Part shown: in pieces, positions 19,452 to 28,255 of the stretch
Layout of the letters: each line of letters opens with the position of its first letter
Position numbering within the stretch: position 1 is the first letter of the stretch
From: Coprococcus sp. OM04-5BH
GTDB lineage: Bacteria > Bacillota > Clostridia > Lachnospirales > Lachnospiraceae
Assembly: GCF_003482105.1 (NCBI RefSeq)
Contig: NZ_QULM01000005.1
Coordinates: 1 to 64,000 of the forward strand
Reading direction: 5' to 3'
DNA length: 64,000 bases
Notes under the pieces: generated by a model
What the model saw: the letters and a program-made list of their open reading frames with translations, nothing else
Databases searched by the model: none
Told to the model about the DNA's origin: nothing
Translations under genes and position numbers: made by a program

Positions 19452-19510
19452 GATTAGCAGTCGTCAAATGCAAACACGCAAGCGTGTTGCGCTTGACTCG
19501 TTGCTATAAC
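19452..19510 (-). repeat. Repeat family C, copy 1
   Basis: Minus-strand GTTATAGCAACGAGTCAAG then CGCAACACGCTTGC, ending CTGCTAATC. It begins right where the T run of the RNA terminator at 19511-19541 ends. Related copies are at 49915-49963 and 61858-61928. Confidence 0.65.
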
Positions 19511-19730
19511 AAAAAAGAAAAGCAGCAATAACTGCTGCTTTATCTTGTGTAAAAGTCTGAAATGCGTTCCTGCATTTTGAGTCCTAGCAACGCTAGGTGG
19601 GCAACCGCAATCCCAAATCTGCCTACCACCAACTAATACATGAGGCTTGACATCTCAGGTGATATATAAGAATCCCTTTTATTCAAATGTAGGTTCAAAA
19701 TAACAAGAATCTTAATACATCTCAGAACAT
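19511..19730 (-). ncRNA. Candidate structured non-coding RNA (6S-like?)
   Basis: About 220 bases with their own promoter at 19737-19765 and an intrinsic terminator (AAAGCAGCA/TGCTGCTTT, then a T-rich tail). No ORF fits. On the minus strand CTGAGATG and CATTTCAG could close an 8-bp stem with one G-U. They enclose a GGTG..GGCA/TGCC.CACC stem, CTAGC-GTT-GCTAG and AAATGC-AGGAAC-GCATTT. A closing stem beginning CUGAGAUGU recalls 6S RNA, but I cannot confirm the family. A covariance-model search with the 6S and other Clostridia RNA models would decide. Confidence 0.5.
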
Positions 19731-19736
19731 ATATGT

Positions 19737-19765
19737 ATTATACTATATGACTTTCGCAGCCGCAA
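19737..19765 (-). promoter_or_regulatory. Promoter of the candidate ncRNA
   Basis: TTGCGG (19765-19760), 17 bases, TATAAT (19742-19737) on the minus strand, with no coding start downstream before the terminator at 19511-19541. Confidence 0.65.
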
Positions 19766-19894
19766 GTAAAAAGTAAAATATCCGCAAAATATATCTCATA
19801 AAAATAGAGCAGCAACCATTTGAAATTGCCTGTTTGGTATGGTCAGCCCCATTCTAAATTTGCCTGCGCCGCTTGGCGCTTCCTACGGCAGGGG

Positions 19895-19937
19895 TTGCGT
19901 TATGTAACGATGTCACAGACATCATTACATAACGCAA
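19895..19937. repeat. Repeat family B, copy 2
   Basis: Near-perfect palindrome of 20-bp arms (core GTAACGATGTC-ACA-GACATCATTAC, outer TTGCGTTAT/ATAACGCAA) with a single mismatch that is G-U compatible in RNA. Confidence 0.7.
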
Positions 19938-19940
19938 AAC

Positions 19941-19968
19941 GACCGGATATCTGGGGAGATATCCGGTC
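19941..19968 (-). terminator. Hairpin, probable terminator of the zinc-ribbon/TPM unit
   Basis: Perfect 12-bp stem GACCGGATATCT/AGATATCCGGTC with a CCCC loop on the minus strand, then GTTTTGCG. Confidence 0.6.
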
Positions 19969-20175
19969 ATAAAAATGAGGGGGGAAAGAGGATTCAATCC
20001 GACGATAAACATATGGTTTGTTTAACGTCAGTAAATATGAAAAACTCTACAATGCACATAATATCACTTAAAAATATAAAATCAAGGCTTTTAATCCTTT
20101 CTTAATTCATTTAAGAATTTGTTTATATTTACCCCTATTTTCCTGTGTTTTATCGATATAGATTTATCAATTATT

Positions 20176-21057
20176 TTAGAAATGGCCGCCGCCACCGCCA
20201 TGACTTCCGCCGCCGCTGTGGCTTCCACCACCGCCGCCGCCACCGCTGCTCTCGCTGCTGATCTTGGTCTTTGTAACCTGCTTATGGGAGAATATATCCG
20301 ACTGCTGGGTTATTCTCACTGCATCCTTGGCAACATATGTATTCTTGGAGGTAGTGTCCCTTGCTTCCTTCTTTGAGGCATTTGCAGCGTAAAATATAAT
20401 AGTGATGATCAATGCAGCTCCTATGCCTATAAGGATCTTCACAAATCCCGGCAGACTTCCGCTCATTACACCTACCATGGCATCAGCTGACTCATTGATT
20501 ATAACTTTTATTCCCTTAAGAGGATCATCCCTTAAATACTCGGCACCATCATTTACAATATCCTCTGCCTTGCTGTCTGATATCCTGTCCTGTGCACGAC
20601 CTGAGGTACAGAGCCATATGTCACCCTGTCCCGGTATGTCTGACCACTTTATTGCAAGAACGATACTTGTTCCTGACTTTTCTCTATAACTTTCTCCTGT
20701 TACAGGCTCCCATTTTTCCCATCCGAACTTGTAGTAGTCACAGAACATCTCTGTGAGATATGTATTGTCCGAATTATCATAAACTCCTATATCGGAAAAG
20801 TCTGTATTCTCATTATAAGTAACAACGACGATATCCATACCATATTTTTCCTGGTATTTGTCTATCATATCCATCAACTCATCTGTTTCAGAGGATGAAA
20901 GCAATCCGTAGTAATCAAATACTCGTTCTGTGGTGCTGCACTCTGTATTCGTCCTTTCACCAAAGGAATTCACCTTACTTCTTGATATAAAGGCTACAAT
21001 AAATGCTGCAATTCCGATTATAAATAAGACTATTACCGTAATTCTGTATTTCTTCAT
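20176..21057 (-). CDS. TPM-domain membrane protein with Gly/His tail
   Basis: 293 residues. An N-terminal anchor (about 4-24) is followed by an extracytoplasmic TPM domain (about 40-190, VFDYYGLLSSSETDEL ... DIVVVTYNEN), a second membrane segment (about 207-227) and a basic cytoplasmic tail. The tail ends in a run of about 30 Gly/Ser/His residues, which may bind metal or simply be disordered. TPM proteins occur in photosystem repair and in uncharacterised bacterial membrane complexes. The start codon directly follows the stop of the zinc-ribbon gene (TAAATG), so the two are translationally coupled and probably act together. Confidence 0.75.
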   Translation of the reverse strand: MKKYRITVIVLFIIGIAAFIVAFISRSKVNSFGERTNTECSTTERVFDYYGLLSSSETDELMDMIDKYQEKYGMDIVVVTYNENTDFSDIGVYDNSDNTYLTEMFCDYYKFGWEKWEPVTGESYREKSGTSIVLAIKWSDIPGQGDIWLCTSGRAQDRISDSKAEDIVNDGAEYLRDDPLKGIKVIINESADAMVGVMSGSLPGFVKILIGIGAALIITIIFYAANASKKEARDTTSKNTYVAKDAVRITQQSDIFSHKQVTKTKISSESSGGGGGGGSHSGGGSHGGGGGHF

Positions 21058-22041
21058 TTAAAACACCCCCAAGAACATCATTATTCCGCATATGGCGGTA
21101 CTCAGGGCTGCAAATAAAATTCCTGACAAAGCAAATGCCCTTTTCTTACTTATAGGTGATGTTCCCACACATTTGCCGGTCTGACCGTTTACATAGAAGG
21201 TATAATTCTTACCATTGTAACGGTACTCGTAATTCCATATAGGAAGAAGTGCAGAACGTCCGCCCACAGGTCTGTTGTTATAATTGTAATGCTCCATTGT
21301 CAGGCTGTCGTACTGGGTAAGATCGCTTCTGATCCATCCCCGGGAATCCTCATTTGCCTTGGCTATGGCTCTGTCCTCTATCTCTGTCGCCGGCATATTA
21401 CATGCCTCAGCCTCAAAGCCCGACAGATATTTGTTGTCATGTTCAACCAGATCATTGTAGTTGTACGGCTCTACCAGATCCATTGTCTCATCAGGCATGG
21501 CGATGGACGCGTCTGCCGGTATTCCTCTGTACATGATATCCATGCTTCTTCTTATATTGAAGAAGGAGGTCTCTGTATATCTGTAATCACCGCTGGTCCA
21601 GTGTCTGGTCCTGGTTCCCACACCTGTGTAATCCACTGTTGTGTCGTAATCATACATCCAGAACGGAATGTATAATCCCTTAAGCTGCTCCAGTGTCTTG
21701 GCTGACAAGAAGTCTGCCGGAAGAAACAGCTTCTGTCCAAATTCATTCTTAAGCTTATCCTCTGCCTGATATTTCGTGATCTTAAATGGTATGCTCACAT
21801 TTATCTTATGTGGGGGACTTACCATCACATCATTAAGTACCCAGGTGCCACAGGCTCCACATCTTGCCGCAGAGCCGAAATTCCTGTATTCTATCGGAGA
21901 ATTACAGTTAGGACACGCCATTGGCTCCTGTGACGGAACCATCTCCTGGCTTTCTATACTGTCACAGCTTGGGCATTTCATCTGCTTTGAAGCCGGATCG
22001 TACAGAACATTGCCGCCACAATTTTTACATCTGTAAATCAT
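21058..22041 (-). CDS. Double zinc-ribbon membrane protein
   Basis: 327 residues from ATG 22041, with GGGAGGG six bases upstream; an in-frame TTG at 22056 overlaps that site and is less likely. Two zinc ribbons open the protein: CKNCGG ... CPSCDS (about 5-28) and CPNCNS ... CGACGTW (about 43-70). A middle domain (about 85-285) is rich in aromatic residues, with patterns such as IPFWMYDYD and LPIWNYEYRY that recur in TFIIB-zinc-ribbon membrane proteins. Two C-terminal hydrophobic segments follow (about 295-325). It is first in a two-gene unit with the TPM protein. Function is unknown; quality control of membrane components is only a guess. Confidence 0.75.
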   Translation of the reverse strand: MIYRCKNCGGNVLYDPASKQMKCPSCDSIESQEMVPSQEPMACPNCNSPIEYRNFGSAARCGACGTWVLNDVMVSPPHKINVSIPFKITKYQAEDKLKNEFGQKLFLPADFLSAKTLEQLKGLYIPFWMYDYDTTVDYTGVGTRTRHWTSGDYRYTETSFFNIRRSMDIMYRGIPADASIAMPDETMDLVEPYNYNDLVEHDNKYLSGFEAEACNMPATEIEDRAIAKANEDSRGWIRSDLTQYDSLTMEHYNYNNRPVGGRSALLPIWNYEYRYNGKNYTFYVNGQTGKCVGTSPISKKRAFALSGILFAALSTAICGIMMFLGVF

Positions 22042-22064
22042 CTTTTTCCCTCCCAATCATTTCC

Positions 22065-22121
22065 TGAACGTCAGCCATTTCAAATTGCCTTCGGCAATGG
22101 GCTGACACTGCATGTCAATCA
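22065..22121 (-). repeat. Repeat family A, partial copy
   Basis: Minus-strand TGACATGCAGTGTCAGCCC, inner hairpin TTGCC-GAA-GGCAA and GGCTGACGTTCA match the second hairpin of the repeats at 42713-42876; the first hairpin is lost. It lies just 5' of the zinc-ribbon gene. The remaining intergenic DNA (22122-22297) holds TTGACC-ACC-GGTCAA (22202-22216) and AT-rich sequence, with no gene. Confidence 0.65.
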
Positions 22122-22297
22122 CCATCCATTAGTATGTATCTTCATCCGTAAACATTCCGAACATATATCGACACACTTCTATGTAAGATTTTATATGTTT
22201 TTTGACCACCGGTCAAGCAAATGCCCTGTGTGCCGTTAAAAAAAATAAAATTCCCATCAAAAATCCAAAGTAAAATTAAAGTTTTCTAAAATCTGTA

Positions 22298-22324
22298 ACA
22301 CTTTTTTTCAAGGGGCATAGCATA
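22298..22324 (+). promoter_or_regulatory. Possible sigma-K-like promoter of the HCB-13 gene
   Basis: AC (22298-22299), 16 bases, then CATAGCATA (22316-22324) resembles the mother-cell sigma-K pattern AC-N16/17-CATAnnnTA. No sigma-A promoter is obvious here. Short patterns like this arise by chance, so this is tentative. Confidence 0.3.
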
Positions 22325-22356
22325 TACCATGAAGAAAAAAATGGAGGCTAGTATAA

Positions 22357-22593
22357 ATGAGCGATTTATCAGCAACACAGTGCGGCAGAAACGGACTGTT
22401 CAACTTTGGCAATGGCGGTTCCGGATGTTCCTGCATTATTATCATTCTGCTTCTTCTCTGCTGCTGTGGCGGCAATTCATTTGGAAATGATTGTGGTTCA
22501 GGATGCGACTGCATCTGGATCATCCTTCTTCTCTGCTGCTGCTGCGGTAACGGCAACAACAACGGCTGTGGTTGTGACTGCGGATGCTGCTAA
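22357..22593 (+). CDS. High-cysteine HCB-13-type small protein
   Basis: 78 residues, about 17 of them Cys, with a two-fold internal repeat: SGCSCIIIILLLLCCCGG and SGCDCIWIILLLCCCCGN, each a short hydrophobic core flanked by Cys and Gly/Asn. GGAGG precedes the start by nine bases. It matches the Clostridia proteins annotated as chorion-class high-cysteine HCB protein 13. Their function is not established; coat-like or surface cross-linked material is an inference. It is followed at once by hairpins and then two genes of unknown function. Confidence 0.8.
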   Translation: MSDLSATQCGRNGLFNFGNGGSGCSCIIIILLLLCCCGGNSFGNDCGSGCDCIWIILLLCCCCGNGNNNGCGCDCGCC

Positions 22594-22670
22594 GGCATCC
22601 AACTGATCCGGCAACCACATCAGACGCTTCAAAGTCCGGGGAATAAGCTTCTCCGGACAGATACCAGTAC

Positions 22671-22710
22671 ATGCGTAGAAGTCCCGGAGCCAATCCCCTT
22701 CTACGCATTT
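22671..22710 (+). terminator. Terminator after the HCB-13 gene
   Basis: Perfect 11-bp stem ATGCGTAGAAG/CTTCTACGCAT, then TTTATGTT. A second hairpin GTCCGG/CCGGAC sits just before it (22634-22658). Confidence 0.7.
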
Positions 22711-22811
22711 TATGTTAGTGTTCTTATTTTCTCCCTTTTTTCATATATTTTATTAACACAAATTGCCGTTTCCCATTTAAGCGGAACAGCAGCCATATGG
22801 GAGGGATCACA

Positions 22812-23342
22812 ATGCTTCGCAGACCATTTTCACATCCGCTGGATATATTTATTCAGGACGACAGCCTGTTTATGATGGAAGCTATGCTCCCTTTTCTGGA
22901 TCCACAGATCATGAAACCTATGGCCATATACATAAAATTCGCGGAAATGATGATCATTCTTAACAACATAAACAATCAGGATTATATGAGGCGCTGCCGC
23001 TTCCACAAGGACATAAATAACTACGATGCAGTGATCTCCTCCCTTAAGGACATGGGCATGGCCGAGGATATTGAACAGGCAATGCGGATGAAGTCCGCCA
23101 TGGACATGATGCAGCACATGAACAACACACACAATCAGACTAACGAGCCATATAAAGATGATCAATATGATACCGGACAACATGATAGCAAGCAGTATGA
23201 AAATGATCAATATGATACCGCCGCCGAAGATATCCCGGAAGAGAATAATTATGACAGTTCCCAAAATGAAGGCGGCTCAGTCTTTGAAAATATCATGGAT
23301 ATCCTGAATGATTATGACAGAGAACATCCATCACCAGACTAA
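22812..23342 (+). CDS. Hypothetical protein with acidic repetitive tail
   Basis: 176 residues from ATG 22812, six bases after GGGAGGG; the earlier in-frame start at 22797 lacks a site. The N-terminal half (about 1-105) looks folded and helical, opening MLRRPFSHPLDIFIQDDSLF and rich in Met. From about 110 it becomes disordered and Asp/Tyr/Gln/Asn-rich, with a repeated DQYDT motif. I do not recognise a family. It lies between the HCB-13 gene and another small gene on the same strand and may belong to that unit. Confidence 0.65.
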   Translation: MLRRPFSHPLDIFIQDDSLFMMEAMLPFLDPQIMKPMAIYIKFAEMMIILNNINNQDYMRRCRFHKDINNYDAVISSLKDMGMAEDIEQAMRMKSAMDMMQHMNNTHNQTNEPYKDDQYDTGQHDSKQYENDQYDTAAEDIPEENNYDSSQNEGGSVFENIMDILNDYDREHPSPD

Positions 23343-23362
23343 ATATTATGTAAGGAGCTTAT

Positions 23363-23620
23363 ATGCGTAACTTTGAAAATGATCCACGGCTTAAGAATAT
23401 GTCTCCTATAAAGCGTGCAATAATAGGAGAGATCATGACAGGCAGGTCAAACGCTTCAATGGAGACCATGCTGCCTGAGATAATGAAGATCAATAATGAG
23501 TTGAATAAACGTAAGCTGTCATTTACCAGAGAAGAATCCCAGCTCATCATTGATATTATGATGGAGAACGCCTCCCCTGCCGAGAAGCAGAAGATACAGA
23601 TGTTAAAGTCATTTTTATAA
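23363..23620 (+). CDS. Small helical hypothetical protein
   Basis: 85 residues with AAGGAG eight bases before ATG. It is predicted all helical and basic at the N-terminus (DPRLKNMSPIKRAIIGEIM), without signal peptide or cysteine. It begins 20 bases after the previous gene, so the two are very likely co-transcribed. The function is unknown. Confidence 0.65.
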   Translation: MRNFENDPRLKNMSPIKRAIIGEIMTGRSNASMETMLPEIMKINNELNKRKLSFTREESQLIIDIMMENASPAEKQKIQMLKSFL

Positions 23621-23698
23621 AACATGCTAATACAGACATACACATCTTTACCCGTTGTTATTGCACCAACTATAAAACAAAATAATAAACACATAACA

Positions 23699-23742
23699 AA
23701 ATCCCCACGAGCTGAAGCTGCTGCCTCATTCCGTGGGGATTT
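23699..23742. terminator. Bidirectional terminator
   Basis: Stem AAATCCCCACG/CGTGGGGATTT with a 22-base loop between the two converging genes. The T run is better on the minus strand (GATTTTGTT), serving the glucanase gene. Confidence 0.7.
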
Positions 23743-23813
23743 ACTGTATTTGAAATATTCACTTACACCACCGCTGCCCGGTCGCAGCCTTCCGGTTCCT
23801 GTGATATCTCTTT

Positions 23814-25517
23814 TTAACCTATAACCTTACCCTTTAATATATTGTAGGTCTTTCCGTTTAATGTTATCTTTCCGGTAAAGCCCGACTGCATTCTTCCGCC
23901 CTTAACGTAGAAGGATGAATTGCCATACTTAACTATTCCTGCAAATGATGAATTCATCTTACCATTTACAACATAGTACCATACACCTGTTGAGTGTCTT
24001 GCAAGACCTGTGTAGCCGGTCATTGCCTTACCCTTTTCGATATAGTACCATGCACCTGAGGTGTGCTTCGCCATTCCTTTGTAGGTGGACCGGAGCTTGC
24101 CTCCCTTTATGTACCAGAAGCTTCCGTTATGCTTTACAAGTCCTTCGAACTTATCCTGCATTCTTCCGGATACGATATAGTACCAGCTTCCTGAGGTATG
24201 TCTGTAGAGGCCGTTATATTTTTGCTGCATTATACCCTTTTCGATCACATACCATGCACCGTTTGTCTTGATGAGACCTGATACATTTGTAGCGATCTTG
24301 TCATTTACATAGTAGTACCACACGCCATTTTCCTTGTAGAGACCATTCTTCACGGTGTTCTTGTTTCTGGTGGTGTACTGGTTCATAAGCCATCTTCCTG
24401 CCTCTGAAAGCTTTGATGTGGACAGTGGCAGTGTTGTTCCTGAATAGAACATCGCTGAGCTTTCGTTCTTTCCTGAGAAGCTCCACATGAAATAGCTTAT
24501 GCCCACTGAGTCAAAGTAGTCAAGCCACCTGGCACCCATAGAAGTATTCAGTCCGCCATTTCCATCTGCTGCCGACACGCCAAATTCAGTACACATCATC
24601 GGAATCTTTCCATTTGCAGCCTTTACTTTATTGATGTAATCGTCCCCATGGGTTGCCGCGTAGAAATGAATGGTGTACATTACATTTGTTGCAAGGGCCG
24701 AGCCTCTTCCGCCGATATCACTGTTCTTAAGAGGACTTCCCGCAACCACATCAACATCCTGGGACCAGTTTGGTGTTCCAACGATTATGATAGCGTCTGA
24801 GTCATACTTTCTTATGATGGGAATGATCTTCCTGGCATATGTCTTAATATCATTCCATGTAGTTCCGTTACATGGCTCATTACATATCTCGTATATTACA
24901 TTTGTCTTGTCTTTGTACTTCTGTGCCATCTTGGTGAAGAAGCTCTCTGCGTAGGACTGATACTTAAGGGGATTGGCATCGTTTAATACATGCCAGTCGA
25001 TTATACAGTACATCCCAAGGCTTGAAGCATAGTTCACGCCATTGTCTATCCTCTGCTCAAGGGTCTTTCTTATCTGATCTGCCGACTCCCACTGGGTTGC
25101 CTGTCCCGGATCTGCATATCCGTAGTACTCTGTTGTATAGCATGCAAGCCTTACTGCATTTGCTCCCAGGGTATCTCTTGCGAACCGGAAGGCATCCTTA
25201 TCTATAAACGGATATCCCACATCCCAGTTTATTCCATGGGTGCTTACACCCCGGAGTGTGAAGGGGTTGCCATGTGAATCCGTAAGCTTTAATGTGGACG
25301 AATCAACATGCAGCTTTCCGTGGTCTGCAAGGGGTGTTGACTCTGTCTGACTGTAGGCTGCCACCTCTGTCTCCTGTCCGTAGGCACTGCCATCGTTATC
25401 CTTTTCCGCCGCTGCAGATGTACTTCCTGCCCCGGCAAATACTGTAGCTGAGAGCATTGCAAATGCTGCCACCGCAGCCACAAGCTTCTTAGCCCCTTTT
25501 ACTAATCTGTTCCTCAT
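23814..25517 (-). CDS. Secreted GH5 endoglucanase with wall-binding repeats
   Basis: 567 residues from ATG 25517, nine bases after GGGAGG. Signal peptide at about 1-37, with cleavage near STSAAA. A GH5 barrel (about 65-385) has the acid/base Glu214 in YEICNEPCNGT and the nucleophile Glu311 in MMCTEFGVS, plus RLACY and DWHVLND typical of cellulases. About eight aromatic repeats (390-567, e.g. SGAWYYIEKGKAMTGYTG) resemble choline/wall-binding modules and should keep the enzyme at the cell surface. It probably cuts beta-1,4-glucan or a similar plant glucan. The repeats differ in detail from those of the GLUG protein at 1443-3203. Confidence 0.93.
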   Translation of the reverse strand: MRNRLVKGAKKLVAAVAAFAMLSATVFAGAGSTSAAAEKDNDGSAYGQETEVAAYSQTESTPLADHGKLHVDSSTLKLTDSHGNPFTLRGVSTHGINWDVGYPFIDKDAFRFARDTLGANAVRLACYTTEYYGYADPGQATQWESADQIRKTLEQRIDNGVNYASSLGMYCIIDWHVLNDANPLKYQSYAESFFTKMAQKYKDKTNVIYEICNEPCNGTTWNDIKTYARKIIPIIRKYDSDAIIIVGTPNWSQDVDVVAGSPLKNSDIGGRGSALATNVMYTIHFYAATHGDDYINKVKAANGKIPMMCTEFGVSAADGNGGLNTSMGARWLDYFDSVGISYFMWSFSGKNESSAMFYSGTTLPLSTSKLSEAGRWLMNQYTTRNKNTVKNGLYKENGVWYYYVNDKIATNVSGLIKTNGAWYVIEKGIMQQKYNGLYRHTSGSWYYIVSGRMQDKFEGLVKHNGSFWYIKGGKLRSTYKGMAKHTSGAWYYIEKGKAMTGYTGLARHSTGVWYYVVNGKMNSSFAGIVKYGNSSFYVKGGRMQSGFTGKITLNGKTYNILKGKVIG

Positions 25518-25662
25518 TCTTTGTAACCTCCCTTTTTTTACATCAAAGTCATTTAAAACTGACTTGATCATCCTTCATGATGTACATCAGATAATGAACA
25601 TGATCACTATTTTGTTCACCTCTGATATCTGTAAGAAACTATTAAAATCTTACCATAAAATA

Positions 25663-25699
25663 AGCCGCTATGGAATATTAAATATACTCCATAACGGCT
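25663..25699 (-). terminator. Terminator of leuS
   Basis: 12-bp stem AGCCGTTATGGA/TCCATAGCGGCT (one G-U pair) on the minus strand followed by TATTTTATGG. Confidence 0.8.
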
Positions 25700-25715
25700 C
25701 ATCAGGCTTTTATTT

Positions 25716-28133
25716 TTACTTCATTACAATATTTACAATTCTTCCCGGAACATAGATTTCCTTTACGATATTTCCTGTAAGCTTGTCAGCTATAGCTTCC
25801 TTAGCCTTAGCAATTACCTGATCCTTTGGATCGTCCTTGCCGATAACAAGAGCAGACTTCATCTTGCCATTGATCTGAACAGCAATCTCGACTGTTGACT
25901 CAACAGTCTTACTCTCATCGTACACAGGCCATGTGTGCTGATAGATAAATCCGTCAAATCCAACAATGCTCCAGATCTCCTCGGTAATGTGCGGTGCTAC
26001 CGGATTTAAGAGTACAAGAAGAGTCTTAAGCTCACCCTTTGTGATCTGGTTCTTCTTGTAGAAGTCATTTAAGAGAGCCATCATAGCTGCAATAGCTGTG
26101 TTGTACTTGAGGTTCTCGAAATCTGATGAAACCTTCTTGATGGTCTGGTGCATCTTTGTCTCCATATCCTTGGAGTACTCATCACCATCCACAAGAATAT
26201 CCTGAAGCTTCCATACTCTGTCAAGGAATCTTCTACAGCCCTTAACGCCATCCTCTGACCATGAAGCAGAGAGATCGAAGGCACCGATGAACATCTCGTA
26301 GGTACGGAGTGTATCTGCACCGTAAACATTTACAATATCATCAGGATTTACTACATTTCCTCTTGACTTACTCATCTTCTCGCCGTTCTCACCAAGGATC
26401 ATACCGTGAGAAGTTCTCTTCTGATATGGTTCCGGAGTAGGTACAACCCCCTGATCATACAGGAACTTGTGCCAGAATCTTGAGTAGAGAAGGTGGAGTG
26501 TTGTATGCTCCATACCACCATTGTACCAGTCTACAGGGAGCCAGTACTTAAGAGCTTCAGGGCTTGCAAGAGCCTTGTCATTCTTAGGATCTGTATATCT
26601 TAAGAAGTACCATGATGAACCTGCCCACTGAGGCATTGTATCTGTCTCTCTCTTAGCAGGACCGCCACAGCATGGACACTTGACATTTACCCAGTCAGTC
26701 ATGGCTGCCAGTGGTGACTCGCCGTTGTCTGTAGGCTCATAGCTCTCAACCTCAGGTAAGAGAAGCGGAAGCTCCTCCTCCTTAAGCGGAACATAACCAC
26801 ACTTGTCACAATGTATTATAGGAATAGGCTCGCCCCAGTATCTCTGACGTGAGAATACCCAGTCACGAAGCTTATAATTAACCTTTGCAGCACCGATTCC
26901 CTTCTCCTCAAGGAAACTGATCATCTTTTCCTTGGCATCCTTTACCTCAAGTCCGTTAAGGAAGCCTGAGTTGACAAGAACACCTGTAGCAACATCTGTA
27001 AATGCTGCTTCATTTACATCAACCTCTTCACCGTTCTTGGCTACGACCTGAATAATAGGAAGGTTGAATTTCTTTGCAAATTCCCAGTCTCTCTCATCAT
27101 GGGCAGGAACCGCCATGATGGCACCTGTACCGTATGACATAAGCACATAATCTGAAACCCAGATCGGTACTTCCTTGCCATTTACAGGATTGATGGCTGT
27201 AAGTCCGTCTATCTGTACACCTGTCTTATCCTTTGCCAGCTCTGATCTCTCAAAATCCGACTTTCTTGCTGCCTGCTCACGATACTTGGCAATAGCATCC
27301 CAGTTAGCAATCTCATCCTTATACTTGTCAAGTATCGGATGCTCCGGTGAAACAACCATGTATGTTACTCCGAAGAGTGTATCACATCTTGTGGTATATA
27401 TACGGAGCTTGTCTTCCTTTCCCTTTACTGAAAAGTCAACCTCTGCTCCTGTTGAACGTCCTATCCAGTTCTTCTGTGAAACCTTTACTCTCTCAATGTA
27501 ATCTACAGAATCAAGACCATCGATGAGCTTGTCTGCATACTCTGTGATCTTAAGCATCCACTCTGACTTAACCTTACGGACTACAGGTGAACCGCAACGC
27601 TCACAGACACCATTTACAACTTCCTCGTTTGCAAGTCCTACCTTACATGAAGTACACCAGTTGATTGGCATCTCCTTCTTGTACGCAAGTCCGGCATTGA
27701 ATAACTTAAGGAATATCCACTGTGTCCAGTGATAATATCCCGGATCTGTTGTATTTATCTCTCTATCCCAGTCAAATGAATATCCAAGAGAATGAAGCTG
27801 CTGCTTAAATCTTGCAACATTATTCTTGGTTACTTCCTTTGGATGGATATGATTCTTGATAGCATAATTCTCTGTAGGAAGACCGAAAGCATCCCAGCCC
27901 ATAGGATAAAGTACATTATATCCCTGCATTCTTCTTTTTCTTGCAACTATATCAAGTGCTGTATATGGTCTTGGATGACCTACATGAAGTCCCTGTCCTG
28001 ATGGGTATGGGAACTCAACCAATGCATAGTACTTTGGCTTGGTATAATCATTTGTTGCAGCAAATGCCTTGTTATCATCCCAGATCTGCTGCCATTTTTT
28101 CTCAACAACTTTATGATTGTATGTTGCTGCCAT
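25716..28133 (-). CDS. leuS: Leucine-tRNA ligase
   Basis: 805 residues, normal length. Class I signatures: the HIGH region [17 protein letters not shown] (about 43-59) and KMSKS in [18 protein letters not shown] (about 575). An editing CP1 domain (about 220-420) and a zinc-ribbon-like insertion ([13 protein letters not shown] ... CERCGS) are also present. AGGAGG lies ten bases before ATG. It has its own promoter and no T-box in the short leader, unlike pheST and aspS. Confidence 0.97.
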   Translation of the reverse strand: MAATYNHKVVEKKWQQIWDDNKAFAATNDYTKPKYYALVEFPYPSGQGLHVGHPRPYTALDIVARKRRMQGYNVLYPMGWDAFGLPTENYAIKNHIHPKEVTKNNVARFKQQLHSLGYSFDWDREINTTDPGYYHWTQWIFLKLFNAGLAYKKEMPINWCTSCKVGLANEEVVNGVCERCGSPVVRKVKSEWMLKITEYADKLIDGLDSVDYIERVKVSQKNWIGRSTGAEVDFSVKGKEDKLRIYTTRCDTLFGVTYMVVSPEHPILDKYKDEIANWDAIAKYREQAARKSDFERSELAKDKTGVQIDGLTAINPVNGKEVPIWVSDYVLMSYGTGAIMAVPAHDERDWEFAKKFNLPIIQVVAKNGEEVDVNEAAFTDVATGVLVNSGFLNGLEVKDAKEKMISFLEEKGIGAAKVNYKLRDWVFSRQRYWGEPIPIIHCDKCGYVPLKEEELPLLLPEVESYEPTDNGESPLAAMTDWVNVKCPCCGGPAKRETDTMPQWAGSSWYFLRYTDPKNDKALASPEALKYWLPVDWYNGGMEHTTLHLLYSRFWHKFLYDQGVVPTPEPYQKRTSHGMILGENGEKMSKSRGNVVNPDDIVNVYGADTLRTYEMFIGAFDLSASWSEDGVKGCRRFLDRVWKLQDILVDGDEYSKDMETKMHQTIKKVSSDFENLKYNTAIAAMMALLNDFYKKNQITKGELKTLLVLLNPVAPHITEEIWSIVGFDGFIYQHTWPVYDESKTVESTVEIAVQINGKMKSALVIGKDDPKDQVIAKAKEAIADKLTGNIVKEIYVPGRIVNIVMK

Positions 28134-28197
28134 TTTTCTAGTGCCTCCTTATTTGTATATTACCGGCTTCATTGATCAAGACGGCATTATCGTCAGT

Positions 28198-28225
28198 ATT
28201 TTATCATATTTGCTATCATTGTCAA
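28198..28225 (-). promoter_or_regulatory. Promoter of leuS
   Basis: TTGACA (28225-28220), 16 bases, TAAAAT (28203-28198), about 65 bases upstream of the start. Confidence 0.75.
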
Positions 28226-28255
28226 ATATCTTTTATCATACTCTTATAATCACTT

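Larger units (their letters stand above)
19255..19510 (-). other. Hairpin-dense leader upstream of spoIID
   Basis: This non-coding stretch holds the repeat-D hairpin (19295-19319). A structured domain at 19322-19417 has outer arms GTGCAATA/TATTGCAC (19322-19329, 19410-19417) enclosing a 16-bp hairpin (19364-19380 with 19392-19407). A GATAAAAC/GTTTTATC hairpin (19421-19447) and repeat C (19452-19510) complete it. I see no credible ORF. It may be a spoIID 5' leader or a pile-up of repeats. Confidence 0.6.
19766..20175. other. Non-coding stretch after the TPM gene
   Basis: No credible gene. It contains GC-rich hairpins (GCGCC-GCTT-GGCGC near 19866-19880), a diverged sequence recalling repeat A around 19816-19860, repeat B copy 2 and the terminator at 19941-19968. 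AT-rich sequence with a CTTAATTCATTTAAG hairpin (about 20101-20117) runs up to the stop of the TPM gene. Confidence 0.5.

Noticed and set aside
19249..19473. Long N-terminal extension of SpoIID
   Set aside because: It would place 75 residues before the membrane anchor and covers repeat D and other hairpins.
20010..20102. 30-codon plus-strand ORF in the gene-poor region
   Set aside because: No ribosome site at proper distance and no recognisable composition.
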